Shown one piece after another: positions 1-7,550 of a stretch of 19,233 nt of DNA. The DNA is from an uncultured Desulfovibrio sp. (GTDB lineage Bacteria; Desulfobacterota; Desulfovibrionia; Desulfovibrionales; Desulfovibrionaceae). The stretch spans positions 1 to 19,233 of the forward strand of contig CAMWPE010000017.1 of assembly GCA_947176055.1 (NCBI GenBank). Direction: 5' to 3'. The notes below the pieces were generated by a model that saw only the letters and a list, made by a program, of their open reading frames with translations, did not search any database and had not been told where the DNA came from. A program made the position numbers and the translations under genes. Positions within the stretch are counted from its first letter, which is position 1, and the number at the start of each line of letters is the position of its first letter.

Positions 1-1473
1 TTTTTCCAATAATTCGCGGCCCAGATTGCCGGCGTGGATCCTTTCCTCCGTGCGCAAGTAACGTTGAATCAGGTTTCTGGCTTTCGCGGTTTTTACCATT
101 TTCAGCCAGTCGCGATTGGGCTTTCGGGATGGATCTGTGATTATTTCAACTATATCGCCGTTTTTCAGTTCGGTGCCCAGAGGCATGAGCCGACCGTTAA
201 TTTTCGCGCCCGCGCAATGATGACCCACTTTGGTGTGGATCAAAAAGGCGAAATCGAGGGGCGTCGCGCCTTCGGGAAGTTCTTTCACGTCTCCGGCGGG
301 CGTATAGACGTAAACTTCGTCCTTGAAAAGATCCAGCTTCAGGGAGTGCATAAACTCGCGGGAATCTGCTTCCTCTCCCTGCCGCTCGAAGATCTCCCGC
401 AACCATGAGAATTGTTCCAGATCCTTCGTGTTTACCCTGCCGTTCTCCTTATATAGCCAATGCGCGGCTACGCCGTGCTCCGCCTGTCTGTGCATTTCCT
501 CCGTGCGAATCTGGATTTCTATCCTTTCCCCCTCCGGACCGATTACCGTAGTGTGCAGGCTTTGGTAACCGTTGGCTTTGGGCATTGAAATATAATCCTT
601 GAAACGTCCGTAGATCGGCTTCCATTGCGAATGGACAAGACCCAACGCGGCGTAGCAATCTTTTATATCTTTTACTATCACCCGGAACGCCATAATATCG
701 TGCATTTCGTCCAGAGTCAGGGACTGGGACTGCATTTTCTTATATATACTATATTTATGCTTGATTCTGCCGTACACGTCACCTTCGATATTATTGTCCT
801 TGAGCAACTTTTTCAGCATTTCCACGACTTTGTCTATTATGTGCTTTTCGACTACCTGATGGGAATCCAGCCAGTGATCTATCTGGTTGTAGATATCGGG
901 CGACAGATATTTGAAGCTTAAATCCTCCAGTCTCCTTTTCAGGACATTCAGGCCGAGACGATTCGCCAGGGGCGCGTATATGTCCATTGTTTCCTGCGCG
1001 ATCCGTTTTTGCTTGTGCGTTTTCTGGAAATCCAGAGTGCTCATGTTGTGCAGGCGGTCGGCCAGCTTGACCATGAGCACGCGCATATCGTGGCTCATGG
1101 CCAGAATCATCTTGCGGATATTCTCGGCCTGGGCTTCTTCCTTGTTTTCGAATGGAATGAGGCTTATTTTTGTGACGCCGTCGACGATATCCGCCACTTC
1201 CTCGCCAAAACTTTCATCGATCTCCTCTATGGTCGCCTTCGTGTCCTCCACCGTGTCATGCAACAATCCAGCGGCCACCGTCGGCTCGTCGAATCCCATA
1301 TCGGCTAACGTATAAGCCACCGCCAGAGGATGCGATAAGTACGGCTCGCCGGATAACCGCGTCTGCCCGGCGTGCGCGCTGGCGGCGTACACATAGGCGC
1401 GCTGGATCAGCTCCAGATTGGCCTTGTCGTTATTCGCGGCTACCTTATCGAGAATTTCCTGAATCCTGATCAT
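1..1473 (-). CDS. spoT: Bifunctional (p)ppGpp synthetase/hydrolase, Rel/SpoT family, 3'-truncated by window edge
   Basis: This is the cytoplasmic stringent-response enzyme that makes (p)ppGpp from GTP/GDP plus ATP and also degrades it. The minus-strand frame is open from the ATG at 1473 to base 1, giving 491 codons; the C-terminal part lies off the window. The N-terminal HD hydrolase domain has H48 and the HDTVED motif at residues 72-77, so hydrolysis should be active. The synthetase domain (about residues 225-345) contains YGRIKHKYSIYKKM and RFKD at 290-293, the charge signature of bifunctional Rel rather than monofunctional RelA. A TGS domain begins near residue 385. The missing region should hold the helical, zinc-finger and ACT domains. 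The start is supported by GAGAGG seven bases upstream. An ATG four bases further upstream is out of frame. It is divergent from the gene at 1756. Confidence 0.95.
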   Translation of the reverse strand, partial: MIRIQEILDKVAANNDKANLELIQRAYVYAASAHAGQTRLSGEPYLSHPLAVAYTLADMGFDEPTVAAGLLHDTVEDTKATIEEIDESFGEEVADIVDGVTKISLIPFENKEEAQAENIRKMILAMSHDMRVLMVKLADRLHNMSTLDFQKTHKQKRIAQETMDIYAPLANRLGLNVLKRRLEDLSFKYLSPDIYNQIDHWLDSHQVVEKHIIDKVVEMLKKLLKDNNIEGDVYGRIKHKYSIYKKMQSQSLTLDEMHDIMAFRVIVKDIKDCYAALGLVHSQWKPIYGRFKDYISMPKANGYQSLHTTVIGPEGERIEIQIRTEEMHRQAEHGVAAHWLYKENGRVNTKDLEQFSWLREIFERQGEEADSREFMHSLKLDLFKDEVYVYTPAGDVKELPEGATPLDFAFLIHTKVGHHCAGAKINGRLMPLGTELKNGDIVEIITDPSRKPNRDWLKMVKTAKARNLIQRYLRTEERIHAGNLGRELLEK

Positions 1474-1655
1474 ACATACGCCTCTCGGCTATACCGCGCC
1501 GTCAGCCATTATCTCCCGCCTCATATCGCTGACCGGCATTCGCTAAAAAGTCGCGCGTCAGCTATGGGAATCGGGCAATGACGACCCAATCCAGCTATAA
1601 CGTTTCCGCTCTTTTCAATCCGGAACCGCGCGACCCGAATCGAGCGGCGCCGTCC

Positions 1656-1684
1656 TTGACAACCATTTTCTTTATTTATATCAA
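1656..1684 (+). promoter_or_regulatory. Candidate sigma-70 promoter for the secreted protein gene
   Basis: TTGACA at 1656-1661 is followed by a 17-base spacer and TATCAA at 1679-1684. It lies in the 282-base gap between the divergent spoT and the gene at 1756, and would give a leader of about 65 bases. The -35 is consensus and the -10 is only fair. I see no clear matching promoter for spoT in this gap. Confidence 0.4.
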
Positions 1685-1755
1685 AAAAATTTACGGGTTA
1701 TGGCAGTTTTTCATATTTAATAGCATATATCAATACCCTCTAGCGAAGGATCGGA

Positions 1756-2856
1756 ATGTCGCGTTTGCTCCTAATCCTTATATGTTGGCTCCTGGCCTAT
1801 CCCGCGGCGGCTCAACCGGCGGACGCCCCGGTCGCGGAGGAAAACGCCGCTCATCCCCAACCGGCTCCGGATTCCCTGACCAACGTCTATTATAGCGTAA
1901 AAATGCCGGCTGGCTGGAAAGTAATCCAGCCTCCGGAGGAAAAACAGGGTAATGTAAGTTCGATCTTCTCGACGGACAACGGCGACTGCGTCGTTACCCT
2001 CGTCATGGGACCTACCCTTGGCGCGAGCGCGGAAACCATCGCCTCCATGTTCGCGGAAGAATTTAAAGCTCCGGGCACTCCGCGCTTAAAGAACGGAGCG
2101 TACGGCTTTTCTTTTCCGCAAAACGGCTCCGTCTGCAAAGCGACGGTCAGCGTGGAAGGCGGCGTATTCAAACTTGTTACCGTTAACGGAGATCAAAAAA
2201 AGGCGGACGTTTTTCTTGCGACCTCCATCCAGGCTCCGGAAGCTCCGGCCAAAGCCAACGCCGATCCTCCGGCTCCCGAAGATAAAGGGGACGCGGTCAA
2301 AAAGGATCCGGAGAGCGCGAATCCCGATACCCCGGCCAAGGACGCCGAAAAACCGGGGCCTTCGTCCAAAGACGAATCCAAAAAGGCCGAAAATGATCCC
2401 AAATCCGGAAACGCCCAATCAACAAAAGAGAGCTCGCCCGGGGAGCCCTCCGATTCTTCGCTCTATTCGTGCCAGTTCTACACCGCGAAGTTGCCCTCGG
2501 ACTGGAAAGCCGTAATTCCTCCCACCGAGCAACAGGGCAATATCAACGCCATTTTTTCCAACGGAAACGGCTCGACATCGATAACCCTTATCGTCGGCCC
2601 CAGTCTGGGGGCGGACGCGGAGTCAATAGCCTCGATGTTCGCCGAGCAATTCAAGGCGACGGGAAAAATAAAAAACAACAATGGTCAATATTCTTTCGCT
2701 TTTGTCCAAAACGGTTTGCCGGCCACCGCTATCGTCGCTGTGTCCCAGCGCGAATTCCTGCTCGCGGCTTCCCGCGGCGACGGCAAAGAGATCGCCAATT
2801 TTTACAAAAACGCCTTAAGTAGCGAAAAGTATCCCGATTTATTGCCTCGTCCTTAG
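1756..2856 (+). CDS. Secreted protein with two tandem copies of one domain
   Basis: A 366-residue exported protein whose family I do not recognise. Residues 1-19 form a signal peptide: a basic start, a leucine-rich core and an AAA/Q cleavage region. It has no lipobox cysteine. Two homologous domains follow, at about residues 43-155 and 236-350. Shared landmarks are P(A/S)(G/D)WK, the run QGN followed by IFS, the T-L-V/I-x-GP-LGA stretch, and ASMFAE-x-FKA. A hydrophilic linker rich in Pro, Lys, Asp, Glu and Ser (about 158-235) joins them, suggesting two independent globular units in the periplasm. The ATG at 1756 follows AAGGATCGGA closely. The SRA-domain gene starts 42 bases downstream on the same strand, so the two may be cotranscribed. 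Function is unknown; a periplasmic binding or stress role would be a guess. Confidence 0.85.
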   Translation: MSRLLLILICWLLAYPAAAQPADAPVAEENAAHPQPAPDSLTNVYYSVKMPAGWKVIQPPEEKQGNVSSIFSTDNGDCVVTLVMGPTLGASAETIASMFAEEFKAPGTPRLKNGAYGFSFPQNGSVCKATVSVEGGVFKLVTVNGDQKKADVFLATSIQAPEAPAKANADPPAPEDKGDAVKKDPESANPDTPAKDAEKPGPSSKDESKKAENDPKSGNAQSTKESSPGEPSDSSLYSCQFYTAKLPSDWKAVIPPTEQQGNINAIFSNGNGSTSITLIVGPSLGADAESIASMFAEQFKATGKIKNNNGQYSFAFVQNGLPATAIVAVSQREFLLAASRGDGKEIANFYKNALSSEKYPDLLPRP

Positions 2857-2898
2857 CCGTCGTTTATTCGGCGAAACAACGCTACGGAGAAATCGCGC

Positions 2899-3294
2899 GT
2901 GTTCGACCCGTCATTAACAGTCGGCGAGACCATTTCCAACAGGCGTTTAATGGATATTTTTCATTGCGCCTGCGAAGGCGGCGTCCGGTATTCGTCGCGG
3001 ACCGGAACCGTCGTTCTCGTAATAAACAATACTAAATCGGGACGTCCCAATACAGAAAAAGGCGACGCGATCAGCTTCGCCGGCCGCCCTTTTGCCGAAG
3101 ACCAAAAATTCGCGGGAGCTAACAAAAGGCTCCGCGAGTTTTTGAGCGAGGATAGGCCAGTGTTTTTATTCGAAGTTAACGCTCCTGGTCAATATACCTA
3201 TCGAGGTCCTGTTAAAAGCGGCGGCGAGCCAACCGTCGCGACTGACGACGAGGGCGCGACCTATCCCGTTTTTAAACTTAAATTATACCGTTGA
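2899..3294 (+). CDS. Small standalone SRA-like domain protein (ScoMcrA SRA type)
   Basis: A 131-residue protein with a GTG start at 2899, GGAG nine bases upstream and a TGA stop. From memory it matches the SRA-like domain placed ahead of HNH nucleases in ScoMcrA-type restriction enzymes. The matching landmarks are GETISN and IF-C near the start, GGVR--S--T and VLVI-NTK next, then FLFEV--PGQYTYRG and a final P-FKLKL strand pattern. In that family the SRA domain reads modified DNA bases. No HNH or other nuclease domain follows: the protein ends right after the SRA fold and the next gene is convergent. It could be a nuclease-less reader, a trimmed remnant, or a protein with another ligand. The family call is fairly sure; the function here is not. 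Confidence 0.7.
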   Translation: MFDPSLTVGETISNRRLMDIFHCACEGGVRYSSRTGTVVLVINNTKSGRPNTEKGDAISFAGRPFAEDQKFAGANKRLREFLSEDRPVFLFEVNAPGQYTYRGPVKSGGEPTVATDDEGATYPVFKLKLYR

Positions 3295-3299
3295 GTCCC

Positions 3300-4625
3300 T
3301 TAAGCCCGAGGCTGGATCAGGATTATAGCCAAATCCATGACATTGGTGCGCGTAGGTCCGGTGACGAGGAGATCGCCGGCCTTCGCGAGCGCCGGATTGC
3401 TATCGTTATTGGCCAGATACTTCAGCGCGTCTATTTTGGAGCCAATGCGTCCGACGGTATCGGGAAAAGCGAAACCGCCCGCGGCGTCCGTCGGTCCGTC
3501 CGTTCCGTCCGTTCCGGCGAACAATCCGGCGACGCCGCCGGAGCCGTCAAGATCAATAGCCGCGGCCAAAGCCATTTCCTGATTGCGTCCACCCCTCCCG
3601 TCGCCCATTATCCGCACGGTCGTCTCGCCCCCGGCCAGGATGCAAATTCCCTTGTCCCCGCTTTTCAGGCTCTTTTTCTCTTCTTTCGCAATTTCAACAA
3701 GCCGGGCCGCGACTTCTTTCGCCTCGCCTGTCATCGGCTCATTCATTACGGAGGGCCGATAACCCAGTCGCTCCGCGCGTTCCGCGGCGGCTTTGACCGC
3801 CAGCGCGTTGCTCGCGACGATTATGTTTGTTGTCCTTTCGAGCGCTTCGCTTCCGGGCTTTGGCGTCTCCGGAATTTTGCCGTCGGCGCCTGTTCGCAAG
3901 ATTTTCAGGGCGTCAGGCGGGAATTTTGAAGTCAGACGGTATTTTTCGAGGATGTAGAGACAGTCGGCGAATGTGCTGGGATCCGGCGCGGTGGGACCTG
4001 AAGCTATGGTCGATAGATCGTCTCCCACCACGTCCGAGACGATTACGGAAAGAACCTCGCCTTTTGCGGTCGCGGCCAGTCTACCCCCGCTTATAGCCGA
4101 TAAATGCTTGCGAACGGCGTTCATTTCGTTAATGGTCGCGCCGCTTGCCAGGAGAAGATCGGAAGCCTTTTTCAAATCGTCCAGATTCAAGCCTTTGTAT
4201 GGCAATGGAAGCAGGGCGCTGGCGCCACCGGTAAAAAGGCAGATCAGCAGATCTTCCGGTCCCGTTTCCTTCGCGGTCTCCAGGCAAGCGGCGGCGCCTT
4301 TTTCGCCGGCTTCGTCTGGGACAGGATGGGAAGCTTCGAAAATTTCGAATTTATTTAAAGGCAACTGGTGACCGTATTTGACGACAATGACGCCTTTGGC
4401 GACGAGCGCTCCTATCAGGTTTTCCAGAGCCGCGGCCATGGGCGCGGCTCCTTTGCCGGCGCCGCAGACATATATCTTGCGATTTGTCAGGGGAAATACT
4501 TTGCCGCCCGCCTCCAGCGCGCCGTTCGACAGTTTCATATGGGCGAGCAGAGCCGCGTCCGGAGCTACAGCCGCTACTCCCGCGTCGAATATTTCCCGCA
4601 GTTCCTTTCTGGCGTCTCCTTCCAT
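3300..4625 (-). CDS. Glycerate 2-kinase, MOFRL family
   Basis: A cytoplasmic enzyme that phosphorylates D-glycerate with ATP to 2-phosphoglycerate, feeding serine-, glyoxylate- or hydroxypyruvate-derived carbon into glycolysis. The 441 residues match the usual family length. Visible motifs are GAGKGA (55-60), FTGGASALL (131-139), the RKHLSAISGGRLA region (about 172-184), GGETTV (332-337), GGRNQE (345-350), GTDGTDGPTDAAGG (371-384) and VTGPTRTNVMDL near the C-terminus, which marks the MOFRL domain. The ATG at 4625 has an excellent GGGGGAAG site directly upstream. The stop lies only six bases from the SRA-domain gene, in a convergent arrangement with no clear terminator between them. The family has been named garK, glxK, ttuD or gckA in different species, so I give no symbol. 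Confidence 0.93.
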   Translation of the reverse strand: MEGDARKELREIFDAGVAAVAPDAALLAHMKLSNGALEAGGKVFPLTNRKIYVCGAGKGAAPMAAALENLIGALVAKGVIVVKYGHQLPLNKFEIFEASHPVPDEAGEKGAAACLETAKETGPEDLLICLFTGGASALLPLPYKGLNLDDLKKASDLLLASGATINEMNAVRKHLSAISGGRLAATAKGEVLSVIVSDVVGDDLSTIASGPTAPDPSTFADCLYILEKYRLTSKFPPDALKILRTGADGKIPETPKPGSEALERTTNIIVASNALAVKAAAERAERLGYRPSVMNEPMTGEAKEVAARLVEIAKEEKKSLKSGDKGICILAGGETTVRIMGDGRGGRNQEMALAAAIDLDGSGGVAGLFAGTDGTDGPTDAAGGFAFPDTVGRIGSKIDALKYLANNDSNPALAKAGDLLVTGPTRTNVMDLAIILIQPRA

Positions 4626-4807
4626 ACTTCCCCCTTTGCGAATAGCCGGAGTAATATTTCGTGTATACAGTAACGCGATTTCCCTTATTTTGCCATATGG
4701 CGCGAAAATAATTTTCCCTGGGGCGCCGGCTATTGACTCGATTGCCGAAGCGCGTCATAGCTTATAATTCCATAAAACAGGACAGTATCAGGCGAAAAAA
4801 AGTCCGC

Positions 4808-4835
4808 GTCCCGGAGGTAATTTTATCTCCCGGAC
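4808..4835. other. Hairpin in the glycerate kinase/mscS divergent gap
   Basis: GTCCCGGAG at 4808-4816 pairs with CTCCCGGAC at 4827-4835, with one central mismatch and a ten-base A/T-rich loop. No T tract follows on either strand, so it is not a normal terminator. It lies between divergent genes, where an operator or a leader structure is possible. The rest of the 347-base gap (4626-4972) shows no gene I can support. Confidence 0.4.
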
Positions 4836-4913
4836 TCGCCGTTAACCGAAGCTTTCGAAACCTGTCCGCGAACGCCCCCGAAAATATTCCAGGCCGGATT
4901 TTTTCCCCGTTAT

Positions 4914-4942
4914 GTGACATTTTCAAACGGAATTTGCTATAG
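4914..4942 (+). promoter_or_regulatory. Possible promoter for the MscS-family channel
   Basis: GTGACA at 4914-4919, a 17-base spacer and CTATAG at 4937-4942 lie about 30 bases before the start at 4973. Both boxes deviate from consensus, so this is a weak call based on spacing and position. Confidence 0.25.
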
Positions 4943-4972
4943 CGGGATATACGCGATATTGGAGAAAGCAAT

Positions 4973-6124
4973 ATGGACAAAGTCGATGCGATTAAATTTT
5001 TCTTTGAATATTTTGATATTAAGTTATTCCTGGAAAATAACAATCCGCTCAAATTATTAATTCTGGCGGCGATCATTTTTGTCCTGATGATTATCGCCTA
5101 TCTTATATGCAAGATCATAAAAAAGAATGTCATAAAATACACGTCAAAGCCTGAAAAAAACAATTCCGGATCCGGAACGGAGACAGCGCGCGCGAAACTT
5201 CCCAGGATTAATGAACGCATGTTTTCGAAACTTATGCGCGAAGGTCTTTTTCTGCTTATCTTGCTAATCTGGGGCTGGGGATTGCGACAACTCGTGATCG
5301 GGCCAATTTACAATATGGCTATTGACTCGATTTTTACAACACTCTGCACATTCGCCGCTGTAAAATTTATTTCTACGCTCGCGCCTTTTTATATGGACGC
5401 GTATATGCGCGAGCGGGGGACGGATCTGGAAAATTCCCAATCGAGATCCTTGTTGCCAATCATTCAGGGTGTGATCTGGACGCTGGGCGGCACATTTTTG
5501 CTCGATAATCTTGGTCTCAAGGTATCCACCATCATTGCCGGTCTGGGAATAATAGGCGTGGCGGTGGGAATGGCCGGTCAGGCGGTGATAAAGGATTTTT
5601 TTGGCTACCTCGTCATCCTGCTCGATAAACCGTTTAAAATCGGCGATTTTGTCATAGTGACGACAGAAAGATCGGGAAGCGTCACGGCGATTGGCCCAAA
5701 AAACACAAGACTTGTCAGCCTGGAGGGGGATATTATTATCTGTCCCAATTCCGAGATGACCAGCGCCGTGATCGTAAACCAGGGCGACGTTAGAGAACGG
5801 GAGGTGGAAATTACTCTTGGCATAGCCTACTCGAATCCCATGTCCGTGGTCAGGAAATTTCCTGAGATGATAAAGGAAGTGGTAAATTCTTTCCCCCAGT
5901 GCAGATTCGAACGCTGTTGCATGACCAGCTTCGGAACGGCGAATTACCTTTTCCAGTTGATCTATAAAGTGAGAGACGAAGGCAAGGATCTAACCGCGTT
6001 TATGAATACCCAGATGGAAGTAAACCTTGCGATACAAGAAAAAGAAAATCAGGAGAAAATAACCGGCGCGTATCCCACGCAAACCATCCTCCTGACCGAT
6101 TTGACGCCAAGAAAAGAAGAATAA
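4973..6124 (+). CDS. MscS-family mechanosensitive channel
   Basis: An inner-membrane channel that opens under membrane tension to release solutes during hypo-osmotic shock. It has 383 residues with hydrophobic segments at about 27-47, 91-110, 118-138 and 159-179. These precede the glycine/alanine-rich pore helix (about 183-215), which includes AGLGIIGVAVGMAGQAV. The helix leads into the conserved LLDKPFKIGDF and the beta domain, with G-V-IG--NTRL and a PNSEM motif (about residue 258). A C-terminal alpha/beta domain completes the protein. It is longer than E. coli MscS and has extra N-terminal helices, as in many medium-sized family members. The ATG at 4973 is preceded by GGAG with suitable spacing. 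It stands alone, so I give no numbered gene symbol. Confidence 0.92.
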   Translation: MDKVDAIKFFFEYFDIKLFLENNNPLKLLILAAIIFVLMIIAYLICKIIKKNVIKYTSKPEKNNSGSGTETARAKLPRINERMFSKLMREGLFLLILLIWGWGLRQLVIGPIYNMAIDSIFTTLCTFAAVKFISTLAPFYMDAYMRERGTDLENSQSRSLLPIIQGVIWTLGGTFLLDNLGLKVSTIIAGLGIIGVAVGMAGQAVIKDFFGYLVILLDKPFKIGDFVIVTTERSGSVTAIGPKNTRLVSLEGDIIICPNSEMTSAVIVNQGDVREREVEITLGIAYSNPMSVVRKFPEMIKEVVNSFPQCRFERCCMTSFGTANYLFQLIYKVRDEGKDLTAFMNTQMEVNLAIQEKENQEKITGAYPTQTILLTDLTPRKEE

Positions 6125-6604
6125 TCGAAATGATATAAACTGGCTGCCCTGAAGCGCTACGCGCGAGGCGCCGTCAAAGTCAAAAAAATTCGACCGGACA
6201 AAAAAAGAGGTCGCGTATAATCGCGACCCATTGAAATTCTGGCGAAGAATAGGAGAACAAGATTATAAATAAAATCCTATGGTTAAATACCATTATTTCA
6301 AAGTCAAGCATCGGTCAAACGAAATCGGCCCCGGTAGCCATTCTCATTTATCGCGCGGCCCCATATCCATGTCCGTCGATGGTCAAAGGGTCGATTCGCG
6401 CGCCGAAGACGCGCTCGCGACATTAATTGTTTTAGCCATATTCCCCTTACCCTTTGAAATTACAATCCCTTATGCGCTATCCAATATAACTTTTCCGAAA
6501 TTGTTAATTATTTTTAAGGATACTTAAATGTTTTACTAGAAGTTACCCTGGAAACGCGTTGACAATCAACGGATTGAAGCGTATATACACGGATAGTTTA
6601 TTCT
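6125..6604. other. Intergenic stretch without a supportable gene
   Basis: About 480 bases between mscS and the tRNA terminator. It contains a perfect seven-base-pair stem (GGTCGCG at 6209-6215, CGCGACC at 6222-6228) whose six-base loop is TATAAT. An open frame at 6279-6527 has no good ribosome site and unconvincing composition. The stretch may hold a decayed gene, but I recognise no remnant. Confidence 0.5.
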
Positions 6605-6649
6605 TTAAAAATAAATTCCGTCAATGACTTGCGTACATTGACGGAATTT
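6605..6649 (-). terminator. Intrinsic terminator of tRNA-Ala
   Basis: A perfect 14-base-pair inverted repeat (6613-6626 with 6636-6649) has a nine-base loop. On the minus strand it is followed by a T-rich run. It lies 14 bases past the tRNA 3' end. The plus strand also has a T run after the stem, so it may work in both directions. Confidence 0.85.
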
Positions 6650-6663
6650 TTTGTATGCTATCT

Positions 6664-6739
6664 TGGTGGAGAAGAGGAGATTCGAACTCCCGACCTTTGC
6701 CGTGCGAAGGCAACGCTCTCCCAACTGAGCCACTTCCCC
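6664..6739 (-). tRNA. tRNA-Ala, anticodon CGC
   Basis: A complete 76-base cloverleaf on the minus strand with encoded CCA and discriminator A. The acceptor stem is GGGGAAG with CTTCTCC, which gives the G3:U70 wobble pair that identifies alanine tRNA. The anticodon stem TTGCC/GGCAA encloses the loop TTCGCAC, reading codon GCG. The D arm contains GCTCAGTTGGGAGAGC and the T arm GGGAG TTCGAAT CTCCT. A promoter lies just upstream and a terminator just downstream, so it is a single-gene unit. Confidence 0.96.
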
Positions 6740-6749
6740 GCGAAGCCTC

Positions 6750-6778
6750 CTTATACGCGCGACCGCGACGCCTGTCAA
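6750..6778 (-). promoter_or_regulatory. tRNA-Ala promoter
   Basis: On the minus strand TTGACA (6773-6778), a 17-base spacer and TATAAG (6750-6755) lie ten bases upstream of the tRNA 5' end. Sequence, spacing and position all fit a strong sigma-70 promoter for a stable RNA. Confidence 0.75.
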
Positions 6779-6899
6779 TACTTGCGGTCATGTTATTTTT
6801 AAGCGATAATTATTTTTGTTTAAAAATTCGTCGCGTCTCCAACTATCCGGCGGCCACTTTGGCGGATTTTTGCGGGAACGCGAAACCCGGCGGTGCGGT

Positions 6900-7493
6900 A
6901 TGGACTGGTTGCCAATTAAACGGGCCATTTTGAGCGTTACGCGCAAGGAAGGAATCATCGATTTCGCTTCTTTCCTGGCGAAAAATAATGTCGAGCTCGT
7001 CTCGACCGGCGGCACGGCCAAAGTCCTGCGCGAAGCCGGTCTGCCTGTTGTTTCCGTTAGCGCGGTGACGGGTTTTCCGGAAATTCTCGGCGGCAGGGTA
7101 AAAACCCTTCATCCGAAAATTCACGCCGGTATCCTCGCGAGCAAGGATGATCCGGAGCATCTGCTAACCATCGCCGAAAAGGGCATCAAACCTTTTGATC
7201 TCGTATGCGTAAATCTCTACGATTTTTCCTCCGCGGTTGAAAGAAACCTCTCTCCCAAGGAGGCCGTCGAGGAGATCGACATCGGCGGTCCCTGCATGTT
7301 GCGGGCTGCGGCCAAAAACTTTTTCAGCGTCCTGCCCATTTCCTCCCCGGACTGGTACGAACCGGCGATGGAGGAACTCGCGTCCAACGATATGAAATCC
7401 AGTCTGGAATTTCGCAGGCTTATGGCGTCGAGGGCATTCGAGACTACTTCCAGATACGACGCTCTCATTTCATCCTATCTGCGCCCGGAGTAA
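6900..7493 (+). CDS. purH: Standalone IMP cyclohydrolase (PurH N-terminal domain)
   Basis: It closes the purine ring by converting FAICAR to IMP, the last step of de novo purine synthesis in the cytoplasm. The 197 residues match only the MGS-like cyclohydrolase domain. Conserved blocks are STGGTAK (35-41), TGFPEILGGRVKTLHPKIH (about 57-75), VNLYDF (about 104-109), IDIGGP (126-131) and MLRAAAKN. The AICAR formyltransferase half of the usual 500-plus-residue PurH is absent, and the protein ends with a proper TAA. Free-standing versions occur in Desulfovibrio relatives (recalled), so this need not be a truncation. The start at 6900 is chosen because homology begins at PIKRAILSV; the upstream extension to 6816 looks non-coding. 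The ribosome site is weak. The TAA is in frame with hflX 57 bases later. Confidence 0.9.
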   Translation: MDWLPIKRAILSVTRKEGIIDFASFLAKNNVELVSTGGTAKVLREAGLPVVSVSAVTGFPEILGGRVKTLHPKIHAGILASKDDPEHLLTIAEKGIKPFDLVCVNLYDFSSAVERNLSPKEAVEEIDIGGPCMLRAAAKNFFSVLPISSPDWYEPAMEELASNDMKSSLEFRRLMASRAFETTSRYDALISSYLRPE

Positions 7494-7550
7494 CCTATCC
7501 CAGCGCTCGCCGGAAACACAAAAGGATTAAAACCCGGTCATACGCGCTCC

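Noticed and set aside
1..1473. spoT as a broken gene
   Set aside because: Only short fragments show up when complete start-to-stop frames are considered, but reading the minus strand directly gives one open frame with all motifs; it only lacks its end because of the window edge.
6279..6527. 82-codon plus-strand frame after mscS
   Set aside because: Its GGAG is more than 20 bases from the ATG, composition drifts from soluble to hydrophobic without pattern, and I recognise no family.
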